Notes: generated by a model not told the origin, from the sequence alone. Shown: positions 8,364 through 17,657, numbered from the stretch's first letter. The stretch is 64,000 nucleotides of DNA from JAWKWH01 sp041397625 (GCA_041397625.1 JAWKWH010000001.1:1116001-1180000); one strand, 5' to 3'. Made by a program: numbers and translations.

Positions 8364-9380
8364 ATGACAAACCCGGTGCTTTGCGAAGTAACGCGCGGCG
8401 CGGTGGTTGAAAGTCGCCACCGCGCTTCGGTAGCCGTTGTCGATTCCGACGGCGCTGCGGTCATGCACTTCGGCGATATTGATGCTGCGGTGTTTGCACG
8501 CTCGGCCATCAAGGCGATCCAGGCTCTGCCGCTGGTCGAGAGCGGCGCGGCCGATGCGTTCGGCTTCGGCGACAGGGAATTGGCGCTCGCCTGTGCCTCG
8601 CATGGCGGCGAGCCGGCGCACACGGAACTGGCGGCATCGATGCTGGCGCGCGCCGGATTGGGACCGGAGGCGCTGGAATGCGGCGCCCACTGGCCGGGCA
8701 CCGAGGCCGCGGCGTTCGATCTGGCGCGCAGCGGCGGCGAACCGACAGCGCTGCACAACAACTGTTCTGGCAAGCATTCCGGCTTCCTGTGCGCCTGCGC
8801 GCATTGCGGCATCGCGCATGAGGGCTATGTCGAGCGCGACCATCCGTTTCAGCGCGAGGTGATCGCGGCGCTGGAACAGGTGACCGGCGCAGCTCATGCC
8901 GTCGAGCAATGCGGTATGGACGGCTGCTCGATCCCCACCCATGCGGTGCCGCTGAAGGCGCTGGCGCAGGGCTTCGCGCGCATGGCGACCGGCACGGGCC
9001 TGGCGCCGATGCGGGCCAAGGCGGCGCGCCGGCTCTTTGCCGCCTGCATGGCCGAACCCTTCTATGTCGATGGCACCGGCCATCCCTGTACGGCGATGCT
9101 GGAGGCGGGCGCGGGCGAGGTGTTCGCCAAGAACGGCGCAGAGGGCGTTTATTGCGGCGCCATCCCGGCGCTCGGGCTCGGCATCGCGGTCAAATGCGAC
9201 GATGGCGCAGGGCGGGCGGCAGCGGCGATCTTCGCCGCGGTGGCAAGTCGGCTGATGCCCTCCGACAGTGCCGCCGGCGCGCGGATCGGCAGGTTGGCCC
9301 GGGTGCCGGTGCTCAACCGCAAGAGCCTGGATGTCGGCGAGGTCCGGCCGGCCGGTCCGCTGGCGGATAATGCCGGCTGA
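8364..9380 (+). CDS. L-asparaginase, Rhizobium etli ReAV-type (asparaginase II family)
   Basis: 338 residues of the PF06089 family, unrelated to the E. coli AnsA/AnsB fold. It hydrolyses asparagine to aspartate and ammonia in the cytoplasm. Residues reported as essential in R. etli ReAV are all present, shifted by one: Ser47 and Lys50 in ARSAIKAIQ, Cys134 and Lys137 in NNCSGKHSGFLCAC, and Cys188 in CGMDGCSIPTHA. No signal peptide. The start ATG 8364 follows a weak GGTGAT. The gene ends 6 nt from the convergent Tat-exported protein. Identification to family is firm; inducibility by asparagine is not visible in the sequence. Confidence 0.88.
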   Translation: MTNPVLCEVTRGAVVESRHRASVAVVDSDGAAVMHFGDIDAAVFARSAIKAIQALPLVESGAADAFGFGDRELALACASHGGEPAHTELAASMLARAGLGPEALECGAHWPGTEAAAFDLARSGGEPTALHNNCSGKHSGFLCACAHCGIAHEGYVERDHPFQREVIAALEQVTGAAHAVEQCGMDGCSIPTHAVPLKALAQGFARMATGTGLAPMRAKAARRLFAACMAEPFYVDGTGHPCTAMLEAGAGEVFAKNGAEGVYCGAIPALGLGIAVKCDDGAGRAAAAIFAAVASRLMPSDSAAGARIGRLARVPVLNRKSLDVGEVRPAGPLADNAG

Positions 9381-9386
9381 AAACCA

Positions 9387-10760
9387 TCAGCTTGCCAGAT
9401 TTCGTTCGACGGTGAGCAGCGGGAAGGCGTCGGCACCGGTTTTCGCCAGGTCGCCGGTTACGCGCTCGGTCCAGCGATGGCCGAAAATGGCGCCGTGCCT
9501 GGTCGCTTCGATGACGTTGTCGGAGATCACCGCCGTGCCCGTGCCGTCGACCACCGAGACGGCTATGCCTTCGCCGGCCTTGCGGACGACGTTGCCCGAC
9601 GTCACCACGTTGCGCATGAAAGCACCCCAGCCGATGTGAATGCCGTAAAGCGGCGCGCCTTCGACGACATTGCCGGTGACCGAGGTATCGGCCTCCACGG
9701 AGATGCCGACGCCGAAGCCGGGCGCGTCGGCGGCATAGGGTCCCTCAGCCGAAAGGTTGCGCACGAGATTGCCGGAGCAGACGCCGAGCCGGCCGCCATT
9801 GTTGAAATTGACGATCGAAATGCCGTTGGCGGCGCCGTCGATGATGTTGGAAGCGATCACCGCGCCGTCAAAGGCGAACTCGGCATAGATTGCGGTCTCG
9901 CCGGAGCGCGAACAGTTGTTGCCGCTGACCTGCACATTGCCGGCGCTGTTGGCGCGGATGGCCGAGAAGGCGCAATCGGCGACGATGTTGCCGGAAATTA
10001 TGACGTTGTTGGCGCGAAAGACGTTGATGCCGTTGCCGAACTGGCCGGTGCCGCCATTGCGCGCCGAAATCCGGTCGATGCGGTTGCCGGTGATGATGGC
10101 GCCGTCATCGGCGGCCTGCCAGCGATGCACGAGGATGCCGCCATTGGCGCAATCGCTGATGCGGTTGCCGGCAATTTCCAGCCGCAGGCCCTCGACACTG
10201 TAGATCGCCGCGTCGGCGGCGCCGCTGATCTGCGATCGCTCGATTCGGCCACCGGCCCGTTCCAGCGCGACGGCGTTCTTGCCGCTGCCGGTGATCTCGC
10301 AATTGTCGATCGCGACTTGGCGGGCACGACGCAGGTCGATCAGCCCCTGGGTGTAGTCGGCGAGCCAGTGATTGGCGCCGTCGATATGCAGGCCGGAAAT
10401 GTCGAACAGCTCCAGTTCCTCGCCGGCGAACAGGTGGCCGTCGCCGCCATAGACGATCCGCGTCGCGCCGGGCACGCCGGAAAGCCGAACATGGCGCGGC
10501 AGCTTCAGGTTCGACACCACATAGGTGCCGGCGGGCAGGTGGACCGGCAGGCTGCGCTCGGCCGCTGTCTGCAGCATCTTGTTGAACGCCTTGCTCTGCC
10601 TGTCGTAGGCGTCGGGCCGCACACCGAGCTCGGTGGCGTCGATCGAGCCGCGCAGTGCCGCCATCGAGATGCCGGAGAGCCCGTCCGCCGCGATGGCGGG
10701 CGTGCTCAATCCGGCAAGCCCCAGGCCCGTTCCGAATCTCAGAAATGCGCGTCTGTCCAT
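9387..10760 (-). CDS. Tat-exported parallel beta-helix repeat protein (TIGR03808-like)
   Basis: 457 residues from ATG 10760; a GTG at 10769 would add three residues and sits closer to the GGGAG. The N terminus is a twin-arginine signal (DRRAFLRFG, hydrophobic stretch, then STPAIA before a likely cleavage site), so the protein is exported folded. The body is a run of about 20-25-residue turns rich in N, G, V and I (for example GNRISDCANGG, SGNIVADCAFS, SSNIIDGAANG), as in right-handed parallel beta-helix proteins. This fits the 'twin-arg-translocated repeat' family found mainly in rhizobia and relatives. Substrate-free scaffold or polysaccharide-active enzyme cannot be decided; no pectate-lyase catalytic set is evident. 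Confidence 0.8.
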   Translation of the reverse strand: MDRRAFLRFGTGLGLAGLSTPAIAADGLSGISMAALRGSIDATELGVRPDAYDRQSKAFNKMLQTAAERSLPVHLPAGTYVVSNLKLPRHVRLSGVPGATRIVYGGDGHLFAGEELELFDISGLHIDGANHWLADYTQGLIDLRRARQVAIDNCEITGSGKNAVALERAGGRIERSQISGAADAAIYSVEGLRLEIAGNRISDCANGGILVHRWQAADDGAIITGNRIDRISARNGGTGQFGNGINVFRANNVIISGNIVADCAFSAIRANSAGNVQVSGNNCSRSGETAIYAEFAFDGAVIASNIIDGAANGISIVNFNNGGRLGVCSGNLVRNLSAEGPYAADAPGFGVGISVEADTSVTGNVVEGAPLYGIHIGWGAFMRNVVTSGNVVRKAGEGIAVSVVDGTGTAVISDNVIEATRHGAIFGHRWTERVTGDLAKTGADAFPLLTVERNLAS

Positions 10761-10846
10761 AAACGGCACACCGCTCCCTGTTCGGCGGGAACGGTGCAGC
10801 TTTCATGCCAGCGGAATTGTGCCAGAGGGGGAATCGACCCGGGCTC

Positions 10847-11236
10847 TCACCCGACGGGCACGCAGAAATCCCTGAAGAACATCGCGGCACCGGCCTCGTC
10901 GATGTCGCCGGCGGCAACCGAGAGGACGAATTCGACGATCTCGCCCTGGGTGGCTTCAATGCGGTATCCGTGCAGCCGCAGGAATACGAAGGCAGAGACG
11001 AACGCAGTCCGCTTGTTGCCATCTGCGAAAGGATGGTTGCGCGCTATTCCGTAAAGATAGGATGCTGCAAGCTCGAAAAGGTCAGGTTCGCCGTAGGCGA
11101 CCTTGTTCAAAGGGCGCGCAAGTGCGGCCTCAAGCGCATTTTCGTCCTTGATACCGGCCAGGCCGCCATGCTCGCGAAGCTGCTCTTCGTGAAATATTTC
11201 AACAGCTTCGCGGGTCAGCCATGAATATTCGGTCAC
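10847..11236 (-). CDS. Doc/Fic family toxin (death on curing)
   Basis: 129 residues from a GTG that overlaps the antitoxin stop by 4 nt (GTGA). The Fic core motif HPFADGNKRTA matches the Doc variant HxFx[D/N]xNKR, which acts as a kinase of elongation factor Tu in phage P1 Doc rather than as an AMP transferase. It is preceded by the family start YSWLTREAVEIFHEEQ and GLAGIKDENALEAAL. As in other Doc systems it lies directly downstream of a small DNA-binding antitoxin. The longer reading from 11278 is rejected because it would run into the antitoxin coding sequence. Confidence 0.88.
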   Translation of the reverse strand: MTEYSWLTREAVEIFHEEQLREHGGLAGIKDENALEAALARPLNKVAYGEPDLFELAASYLYGIARNHPFADGNKRTAFVSAFVFLRLHGYRIEATQGEIVEFVLSVAAGDIDEAGAAMFFRDFCVPVG

Positions 11237-11454
11237 TTGGCCAGTTCGCGAAGTGCGACGCGGTACTTGTCCATGCACTCACGTGCCGCTTCCAACTGTT
11301 TTGAAAGGTCGGTTTCGGCGGGGATCAGACGCACCTTGCCGTTTTCCTCGACAATCTGCACCTCGTCGCCGGCCTTCAGGCCGAGCTTTCCCAGTATCTC
11401 CTTCGGAATGATGATGCCTTCCGAATTGCCGATCTTGCGGATGGTCGTGTTCAT
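11233..11454 (-). CDS. AbrB/MazE-type antitoxin
   Basis: 73 residues. The N-terminal half is a SpoVT-AbrB swapped-hairpin DNA-binding domain (IRKIGNSEGIIIPKEILGKLGLKAGDEVQIVEENG). The C-terminal tail (about residues 45-73) is helical and charged and would neutralise the toxin. The start is ATG 11454 with TTGGAG upstream; an earlier in-frame ATG would read through the operator and is disfavoured. It pairs a MazE/AbrB-fold antitoxin with a Doc toxin instead of the classical Phd antitoxin. Autoregulation is likely because an inverted repeat sits directly upstream of the start. Confidence 0.85.
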   Translation of the reverse strand: MNTTIRKIGNSEGIIIPKEILGKLGLKAGDEVQIVEENGKVRLIPAETDLSKQLEAARECMDKYRVALRELAK

Positions 11455-11465
11455 GGTTGGCTCCA

Positions 11466-11489
11466 ATGTTATAACAATGTTTATAACAT
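11466..11489. promoter_or_regulatory. Toxin-antitoxin operator palindrome
   Basis: A perfect 9-bp inverted repeat ATGTTATAA (11466-11474) and TTATAACAT (11481-11489) with a 6-nt spacer lies 12 nt upstream of the antitoxin ATG. A third copy of the half-site is at 11512-11520 in the same orientation as the first, 46 nt away. The A+T content contrasts sharply with the GC-rich surroundings. Position and symmetry suit binding of the AbrB-type antitoxin or antitoxin-toxin complex over its own promoter. Confidence 0.7.
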
Positions 11490-11528
11490 CGGAGCGCGCC
11501 GATTGCAACGGATGTTATAACGAGCGTC

Positions 11529-13655
11529 TCACCCTCGTTCTGCCAGCGCGTCGATCAGCTTCTCGGCCGCGTCCGGGATCACCGTGCCGGGCGGGAAGAT
11601 GGCATCGGCGCCGGCCTTGGAGACCGCCTCGTAGTCCTGCGGCGGGATGACGCCGCCAATGACGATCATCACGTCCTTGCCGCCAAGCCTGGTCAGCGCC
11701 TGTCTCAGTTCCGGCACCATGGTCAGGTGTCCGGCGGTCAGCGACGAGGCGCCGACGATCTGCACGTCGCTTTCGACGGCGAGCTTGGCCACCTCGTCGG
11801 GTGTCTGGAACATCGAACCGATCACCACGTCGAAGCCGAGATCGGAGAAAGCGGTGGCAATCACCTTCTGGCCGCGGTCATGGCCGTCCTGACCCATCTT
11901 GGCGACCAGTATGCGTGGCGGGCCGCCATGGGTCTTGCGCCAGGTCTCGATCTTGTCGGCGACGCGTTTGGCTGCCGGCAGTTCGCCGACCGCTTCGCCG
12001 TATACGCCGGAGATACTGCGGATCTCGGCGACATGACGCCCGAACACCTTTTCCAGCGCCATCGAGATTTCGCCGACCGTGGCCCCGGCGCGCGCCGCGT
12101 TGATGGAGAATTCAAGCAGGTTGCCGTCGCCGGCCGCCGCCTTCGACAGCGCGTCGAGCGCCGATTCGGTCGCCTGCACGTCGCGGGTTCCCTTCAGCTC
12201 CTGCAGCTTGGCAAGCTGGCGGGCGCGCACTTCGGCATTGTCGACCTTCAGCACATCGACCTCGATGTCCTGCTCGGGCGCGAAAATGTTGACGCCGATC
12301 ACCGGCTGCTCGCCGGAATCGATGCGCGCCTGGGTGCGCGCGGCCGCTTCCTCGATGCGCAGCTTTGGAATGCCCTTCTCGATCGCCGCCGCCATGCCGC
12401 CGAGGCTCTCGACCTCCTCGATATGCGCCATGGCGCGGGCGGCGAGGTCATGGGTCAGCCGCTCGACATAGGCCGAGCCGCCCCATGGGTCGATGATGCG
12501 GGTGGTGCCCGATTCCAGTTGCAGCACGAGCTGGGTATTGCGGGCGATGCGCGCCGAATGATCGGTCGGCAGCGCCAGCGCCTCGTCGAAGGAATTGGTG
12601 TGCAGCGACTGGGTATGACCCTGCGTCGCTGCCATCGCCTCGATCATGGTGCGCATGATGTTGTTGTACGGATCCTGCGCCGTCAGCGACCAGCCCGAGG
12701 TTTGGCAATGGGTCCTGAGCGACAGCGAACGCTCGTCCTTCGGCTGGAATTCCTTCTGCATCAGCGCCGCCCACAGCAGGCGCGCGGCGCGCATCTTGGC
12801 AACCTCCATGAAGAAGTTCATGCCGATGGCCCAGAAGAAGGAGAGGCGCGGCGCGAACTTGTCGATGTCCATGCCGGCGGCGATGCCGGCGCGCGCATAT
12901 TCGATGCCGTCGGCGATCGTGTAGGCCAGTTCGAGATCGGCCGAGGCGCCGGCCTCCTGCATGTGGTAGCCGGAAATCGAGATCGAGTTGAACTTCGGCA
13001 TGTTTGCCGAAGTGTAGGAAAAGATGTCCGAAACGATCCGCATCGACGGCTTTGGCGGATAGATATAGGTGTTGCGGACCATGAACTCCTTGAGGATGTC
13101 GTTCTGGATCGTGCCAGCGAGCTTTTCCTGCGGCACGCCCTGTTCCTCGGCGGCAACGACGTAGAGCGCCAGGATCGGCAGCACCGCACCATTCATGGTC
13201 ATCGACACCGTCATCTCGTCGAGCGGAATGCCGTCGAAGAGCTGGCGCATGTCGAGGATGGAATCGATCGCCACGCCGGCCATGCCGACATCGCCGGCCA
13301 CGCGCGGATGGTCGCTGTCGTAGCCACGATGGGTGGCGAGATCGAAGGCGACCGACAGGCCCTTCTGCCCGGCGGCGAGGTTGCGCCGGTAGAAGGCGTT
13401 GGAATCCTCCGCCGTCGAGAACCCGGCATATTGGCGGATCGTCCACGGCCGCTGGATGTACATTGTCGGGTACGGCCCGCGGATGAACGGCGCCGCGCCC
13501 GGCCAGGTATCGAGAAACTTCAGGCCTTCCAGATCGCCGGCGTCGTAGCTCTGCCTGACCTCGATACCCTCGGGCGTGTTCCACGCCGCCTTGGCCTGGG
13601 CAGCCTCGCCGGCCTCCGCAGCGGGCCAGTCAACCTTGGCAAAATCCGGGATCAT
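11529..13655 (-). CDS. scpA: Methylmalonyl-CoA mutase, large (B12-binding) subunit
   Basis: Adenosylcobalamin-dependent isomerisation of (R)-methylmalonyl-CoA to succinyl-CoA, the end of propionyl-CoA catabolism (cytoplasm). 708 residues. The catalytic TIM barrel carries RGPYPTMYIQRPWTIRQYAG and AFDLATHRGYDSD. The C-terminal cobalamin domain has the DxHxxG motif in GQDGHDRGQKV (lower-ligand His592) and later GGVIPPQDY. Its start overlaps the stop of the upstream small-subunit gene by 4 nt (ATGA). Equivalent names are mutB, mcmA and bhbA. Assignment is firm. Confidence 0.95.
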   Translation of the reverse strand: MIPDFAKVDWPAAEAGEAAQAKAAWNTPEGIEVRQSYDAGDLEGLKFLDTWPGAAPFIRGPYPTMYIQRPWTIRQYAGFSTAEDSNAFYRRNLAAGQKGLSVAFDLATHRGYDSDHPRVAGDVGMAGVAIDSILDMRQLFDGIPLDEMTVSMTMNGAVLPILALYVVAAEEQGVPQEKLAGTIQNDILKEFMVRNTYIYPPKPSMRIVSDIFSYTSANMPKFNSISISGYHMQEAGASADLELAYTIADGIEYARAGIAAGMDIDKFAPRLSFFWAIGMNFFMEVAKMRAARLLWAALMQKEFQPKDERSLSLRTHCQTSGWSLTAQDPYNNIMRTMIEAMAATQGHTQSLHTNSFDEALALPTDHSARIARNTQLVLQLESGTTRIIDPWGGSAYVERLTHDLAARAMAHIEEVESLGGMAAAIEKGIPKLRIEEAAARTQARIDSGEQPVIGVNIFAPEQDIEVDVLKVDNAEVRARQLAKLQELKGTRDVQATESALDALSKAAAGDGNLLEFSINAARAGATVGEISMALEKVFGRHVAEIRSISGVYGEAVGELPAAKRVADKIETWRKTHGGPPRILVAKMGQDGHDRGQKVIATAFSDLGFDVVIGSMFQTPDEVAKLAVESDVQIVGASSLTAGHLTMVPELRQALTRLGGKDVMIVIGGVIPPQDYEAVSKAGADAIFPPGTVIPDAAEKLIDALAERG

Positions 13656-15088
13656 GCCGCGCCTCCATCCAGCATGTCGATTCGCACGGTATCAAGCCTG
13701 TCACAATGTACCGCACCTTCGGTGGGCATCGGCCGCACCGGGGCTTCCAGCACGGCGACGGGGCGCTCCCTGTCGGCTGGATACCGGTTGGTGCCGACAA
13801 TCGCGATCTCGCCGGCCGCGTAACGGGCAGCACGCATGTCGCGGCTTTTTCGAATTTGGGCCTGCAGTCGGCCGGAGGCCAGCGCCGGCATCAGGCCGCC
13901 CAGCGCCTCGACCGCCTGGAACTCGCTCCAGGCGCGCTCGCAAAGCGCTTCGGTAAGCGCTTCGATACCGCCGGCGCCGGCCATCGGATCGGCGACGAAA
14001 CCGAGATGGCTTTCATCGGCGAGGATGAGCTGGATGTTGCGGGCGATGCGGCGGGCGAACCCGTCGGCAAGTCCGTGCGCCGCGGTATGCGGAACGACCG
14101 AGATGGAATCCGCGCCACCCACCGCCGCCGAAAATGCGGCGACGGTCGAGCGCAGGATGTTGGTTTCCGGATCCTTGAAGCTGATCATCCGCCAGGAGGT
14201 TTCCGCATGGATGGTTGCCGGCGTGGGTTCGATGCCGCAGGCCTCCTGGACACGCGACCACAGACGTCTGAGTGCGCGGATCTTGGCGATCGAGACGAAC
14301 TGGTCCTGGTCCACGCTCAGCGAGAAGCCGATATGCGGCGCCGCATAGATCAGCGGCTGGCGCGCCTGTTCGAACATGCGCAGATGCGATACCGCGCCGG
14401 CCAGCATGGCGCCGAGTTCCTGTGCCTCGGTCGCGCCGGCGTTGTGATAGACGCGCCCGTCGGCCTCCAACAGCACGCCGGGCAGGCCGAGGGCGAAGAA
14501 ATGCGCCAGCGACTGTGGCAGCGATGCCTGCAGTGCTTCGATCGACATGCTGAGCCGGCCGGTGCCGGCGAAGATGGCAGCCGGGTCGAGGCCCAGCGAA
14601 AATGTCAGCCCGGCGGGGTCGATGCGCCGCGCACCGTAGATCTCGATGATCCAGTCGATCGATGCGCGGCTGAGCGGATGCGAATCGATGCGCAGATAGA
14701 GCCGGTCGAGCGGCAGGTCCGCGAGGATCCGTGCAAGCGCCTCGCGATTGGCCGGAATACCAAAGCCGAAGGCGTTGGGCGCGCCCTCGAAGACCAGCGC
14801 CAGCCCGGTGGCGCCATTGTTGGCGTCTTCGAGTGCCTGCATGTTGGCGCGTCCGGCATCCGGGTCGTCGATGCGCTGGACCATACGCCATGGCATGGCC
14901 TGATGGCGCCGGCCGGCCGGCTTGGCCTCGGCGCGCGCATAGACGGGCCGAATGGCGATCCCGTCATCGGTATGGCTGACAAGCGTGTCCTCGAACGCAG
15001 CGCCCTGCAGCGCCTTCTCGGCGAGTACGCGCCATCGCGTCGCGTCGATCTCGGGAAACTGCGAATTGCTGATAACGCTGAATGCCAT
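13652..15088 (-). CDS. mutA: Methylmalonyl-CoA mutase, small subunit
   Basis: 478 residues from ATG 15088, which has AAGGGA seven nt upstream; longer in-frame starts exist but lack that site. It is a mutase-barrel paralogue: IHAETSWRMISFKDPETNILRST and GFSLSVDQDQFVSIAKIRALRRLW align with the large subunit, but the DGHDRG cobalamin ligand motif is absent and the C terminus is short. This is the expected pattern for the non-catalytic alpha/beta partner of heterodimeric mutase. It is first in a two-gene operon, coupled to the large subunit by a 4-nt overlap. Confidence 0.87.
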   Translation of the reverse strand: MAFSVISNSQFPEIDATRWRVLAEKALQGAAFEDTLVSHTDDGIAIRPVYARAEAKPAGRRHQAMPWRMVQRIDDPDAGRANMQALEDANNGATGLALVFEGAPNAFGFGIPANREALARILADLPLDRLYLRIDSHPLSRASIDWIIEIYGARRIDPAGLTFSLGLDPAAIFAGTGRLSMSIEALQASLPQSLAHFFALGLPGVLLEADGRVYHNAGATEAQELGAMLAGAVSHLRMFEQARQPLIYAAPHIGFSLSVDQDQFVSIAKIRALRRLWSRVQEACGIEPTPATIHAETSWRMISFKDPETNILRSTVAAFSAAVGGADSISVVPHTAAHGLADGFARRIARNIQLILADESHLGFVADPMAGAGGIEALTEALCERAWSEFQAVEALGGLMPALASGRLQAQIRKSRDMRAARYAAGEIAIVGTNRYPADRERPVAVLEAPVRPMPTEGAVHCDRLDTVRIDMLDGGAA

Positions 15089-15342
15089 AGTCCCTTCCGA
15101 GGCCCGGACTGCTTCGAACCGCGGCGACATTACGGCCTGACGCTTCTTGCCGCAATGCAACAAAGGCACAACTCCGACCGGGTCCGGCATATTCCGCGGC
15201 CTTTGTGGCAAGACGGTCAAATATACCGCGGCGATGTCGCCAAAGGACCGCCCCGCCATTGAGACCGGCGACGAGGTTCACTATAGGAAAGGCCGGATAC
15301 GCTGCATGCAGCACGCAAAGCAGCGGCAAGGGAGATGGCAGC

Positions 15343-16950
15343 ATGCAGGACGACCGGATTTTCCTCGGCGCGAGCCGGACGCCGGATGACGAATACCAGA
15401 AGCCCGAGGAATTGCTGTTGAAATACGGCAACCGGCACGGGCTCGTCACCGGCGCCACCGGCACGGGCAAGACGGTCACGCTGCAAATCCTCGCCGAAGG
15501 GCTCTCCAATGCCGGCGTTCCGGTGTTCTGCGCCGACATCAAGGGCGATCTGTCGGGCATCGCCGCCATGGGGGAGGCCAAGGACTTCCTGCTCAACCGC
15601 GCCGAGACCATCAGGCTCGACCCCTACGAGTTCCAGGAGTTTCCGGTGATATTTTGGGATCTCTTTGGCGAGAAAGGCCACCCGATCCGCGCTACCATCT
15701 CCGAGATGGGACCGCTGCTGCTGTCGCGTCTGATGGACCTGTCGGAAGCCCAGGAAGGCATCATCAACATCGCCTTCAAGATCGCCGACGAGGAGGGTCT
15801 GGCACTGCTCGACCTGAAGGACCTGCAGGCGCTTCTCGCAAACATCGCCGAACGCGCCGACGAGATCGGCACCAAATACGGCAATATTACCAATGCCTCG
15901 GTCGGCTCGATCATGCGCGAACTGCTGGTGCTCGAGCAGCAGGGAGCGGCGCATTTCTTCGGCGAGCCGGCGCTGAAGATCGCCGACCTGATGCGCACGA
16001 CCCGCGACGGCCGCGGCGCCATCAACGTGCTCGCCGCCGACAGGCTGATGATGAACCCCCGGCTCTACGCCACCTTCCTGTTGTGGCTGATGTCGGAGCT
16101 GTTCGAGGAATTGCCCGAGGTGGGCGACCCCGACAAGCCGCGGGCGGTGTTCTTCTTCGACGAGGCGCATCTTCTGTTCGACGAGGCGCCAAAGATCCTG
16201 CTCGAACGGGTCGAGCAGGTCGTGCGCCTGATCCGCTCGAAGGGGGTCGGTGTCTACTTCGTCACGCAGAACCCGCTCGACGTGCCCGACTCGGTGCTGG
16301 CGCAGCTCGGCAACCGCATCCAGCATGCGCTGCGCGCCTATACGCCGCGCGAGCAGAAGGCGGTGCGAACCGCGGCCGACACGTTCAGGCCAAATCCGGA
16401 TTTCGACTGCTTCGAGGCGATCACCAAGCTTGGCGTCGGCGAGGCGCTGGTCTCGACGCTGGAGGCCAAGGCGGTGCCGTCGATGGTCCAGCGCACGCTG
16501 ATCAGACCGCCGGCCTCCAGGCTCGGTCCGCTGACGGAAGCCGAGCGCCGGAAGATCATCAACGACAGTCCCCTGGCGGGACAGTACGACGAGACGATCG
16601 ACCGCGAATCCGCATTCGAAATCCTGCAGAAGCGCGCCAAGGAGGCGGTGAGGCAGGAGGAAGAGGCAAGACGCCGCGAGGAGGAGGAAGAACGGATCGA
16701 GCACGAGGAGGAAATGCGCCAGTCGCGGCGCACGCAGTGGTCGATTCCCGGTTTCGGCGACAATGACGACGACTATGACGATCGCCCGAGCAAACGGCGT
16801 ACGTCGCGTTCCCGCAGCACGAAACGGCGCTCCTCCAACCGCCAGTCGGTCGCGGAAGCGGCGATCAAGTCCGTCGTTCGCTCGGTCGGTTCGCAGGTCG
16901 GCCGCGCGCTGGTGCGCGGCATTCTCGGCAGTCTCAAGAAGGGGTTTTAG
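15343..16950 (+). CDS. HerA/DUF853-family ATPase
   Basis: 535 residues from ATG 15343 with GGGAG upstream; an earlier start at 15205 would add an unlikely basic N terminus. Walker A is GATGTGKT (residues 37-44), Walker B is AVFFFDEAHLLFDEAP, and the FVTQNPLDVPDSVLAQLGNR segment is the typical sensor region of the HerA/FtsK-like group (E. coli YjgR relatives). After about residue 400 comes a strongly charged E/R coiled-coil stretch, then a basic, serine/arginine-rich linker and a hydrophobic C-terminal tail (SQVGRALVRGILG). Cellular role is not established; no nuclease such as NurA is next to it. Confidence 0.85.
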   Translation: MQDDRIFLGASRTPDDEYQKPEELLLKYGNRHGLVTGATGTGKTVTLQILAEGLSNAGVPVFCADIKGDLSGIAAMGEAKDFLLNRAETIRLDPYEFQEFPVIFWDLFGEKGHPIRATISEMGPLLLSRLMDLSEAQEGIINIAFKIADEEGLALLDLKDLQALLANIAERADEIGTKYGNITNASVGSIMRELLVLEQQGAAHFFGEPALKIADLMRTTRDGRGAINVLAADRLMMNPRLYATFLLWLMSELFEELPEVGDPDKPRAVFFFDEAHLLFDEAPKILLERVEQVVRLIRSKGVGVYFVTQNPLDVPDSVLAQLGNRIQHALRAYTPREQKAVRTAADTFRPNPDFDCFEAITKLGVGEALVSTLEAKAVPSMVQRTLIRPPASRLGPLTEAERRKIINDSPLAGQYDETIDRESAFEILQKRAKEAVRQEEEARRREEEEERIEHEEEMRQSRRTQWSIPGFGDNDDDYDDRPSKRRTSRSRSTKRRSSNRQSVAEAAIKSVVRSVGSQVGRALVRGILGSLKKGF

Positions 16951-16997
16951 GTCGCTGTTTCAGAGCGCCATTGCAGTCAATTTAACGAGTACGGACC

Positions 16998-17657
16998 CTA
17001 AACCGCCGCCAGGCCATCGAGCGAGGGTAGGACGGCGTCGGCGGAGAAATCGAAATACTCGTCCGGCTGCGCCGACCGGTTTATCCAGACCGTGCGGAAG
17101 CCGAACTTCTTGGCACCGGCAACGTCCCAGCGGTTCGACGACTGGAACGACACGGCGTTTGGATAGAGCCGCCAGGCGGTGGTGACCATGTCGTAGACGT
17201 CGGGCACGGTCTTGAAGCGACCGATCGCCTCCACGGAGAAAACATCATCGAGCACCGTGTCTAGCGCGGCCGAGCGTACCGCGGCGTCCAGCATTTCCGG
17301 CGATCCGTTGGACAGGATGGCGAGCCGCGCGCCGCCCTCCTTCAGCGCGCGCAGGACGCGCGGCACCTCCTCGTAGCAGTCGAGGTGCCAATAGGCATCA
17401 AGCAGTTTCGAGCGAAGTGAGTCGTCGACGGACGGCACTTTCGCGAAGGCAAAATCGAGCGCCTGTTCGGTCAGTTTCCAGAAATCCACGTAATTGCCCA
17501 TGAGCGTGCGCACCCAGGAGTATTCGAGTTGCTTGGCGCGCCAGATCTCGGAGAGCTGCTGGCCGTCGGGGCCTGCTTCGCCGGCATGTTTGCGCACCGC
17601 CGCATGAACGTCGAACAGCGTGCCGTAGGCATCGAAAACATAAGCCGAAAAAGCCAT
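16998..17657 (-). CDS. Haloacid dehalogenase, type II (HAD superfamily)
   Basis: 219 residues, the normal size for L-2-haloacid dehalogenases. The nucleophile Asp9 is in VFDAYGTLFD, the phosphate-loop-like SNGSPEMLD follows mid-protein, and SSNRWDVAGAKKFGFRTVWINR provides the SxN and acidic motifs of this subtype. Two ATGs are adjacent; the second (17657) is preferred because GGAG lies six nt before it. Expected reaction: hydrolytic removal of halogen from (S)-2-haloacids to give (R)-2-hydroxyacids. Physiological substrate in this organism is unknown, and the gene stands alone between unrelated neighbours. Confidence 0.85.
   Translation of the reverse strand: MAFSAYVFDAYGTLFDVHAAVRKHAGEAGPDGQQLSEIWRAKQLEYSWVRTLMGNYVDFWKLTEQALDFAFAKVPSVDDSLRSKLLDAYWHLDCYEEVPRVLRALKEGGARLAILSNGSPEMLDAAVRSAALDTVLDDVFSVEAIGRFKTVPDVYDMVTTAWRLYPNAVSFQSSNRWDVAGAKKFGFRTVWINRSAQPDEYFDFSADAVLPSLDGLAAV

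Noticed and set aside
7530..9083. 517-residue fused minus-strand frame upstream of the DUF3750 protein
   Set aside because: The extra N-terminal half is antisense to the asparaginase gene; the real protein begins near 8276 with a signal-type helix.
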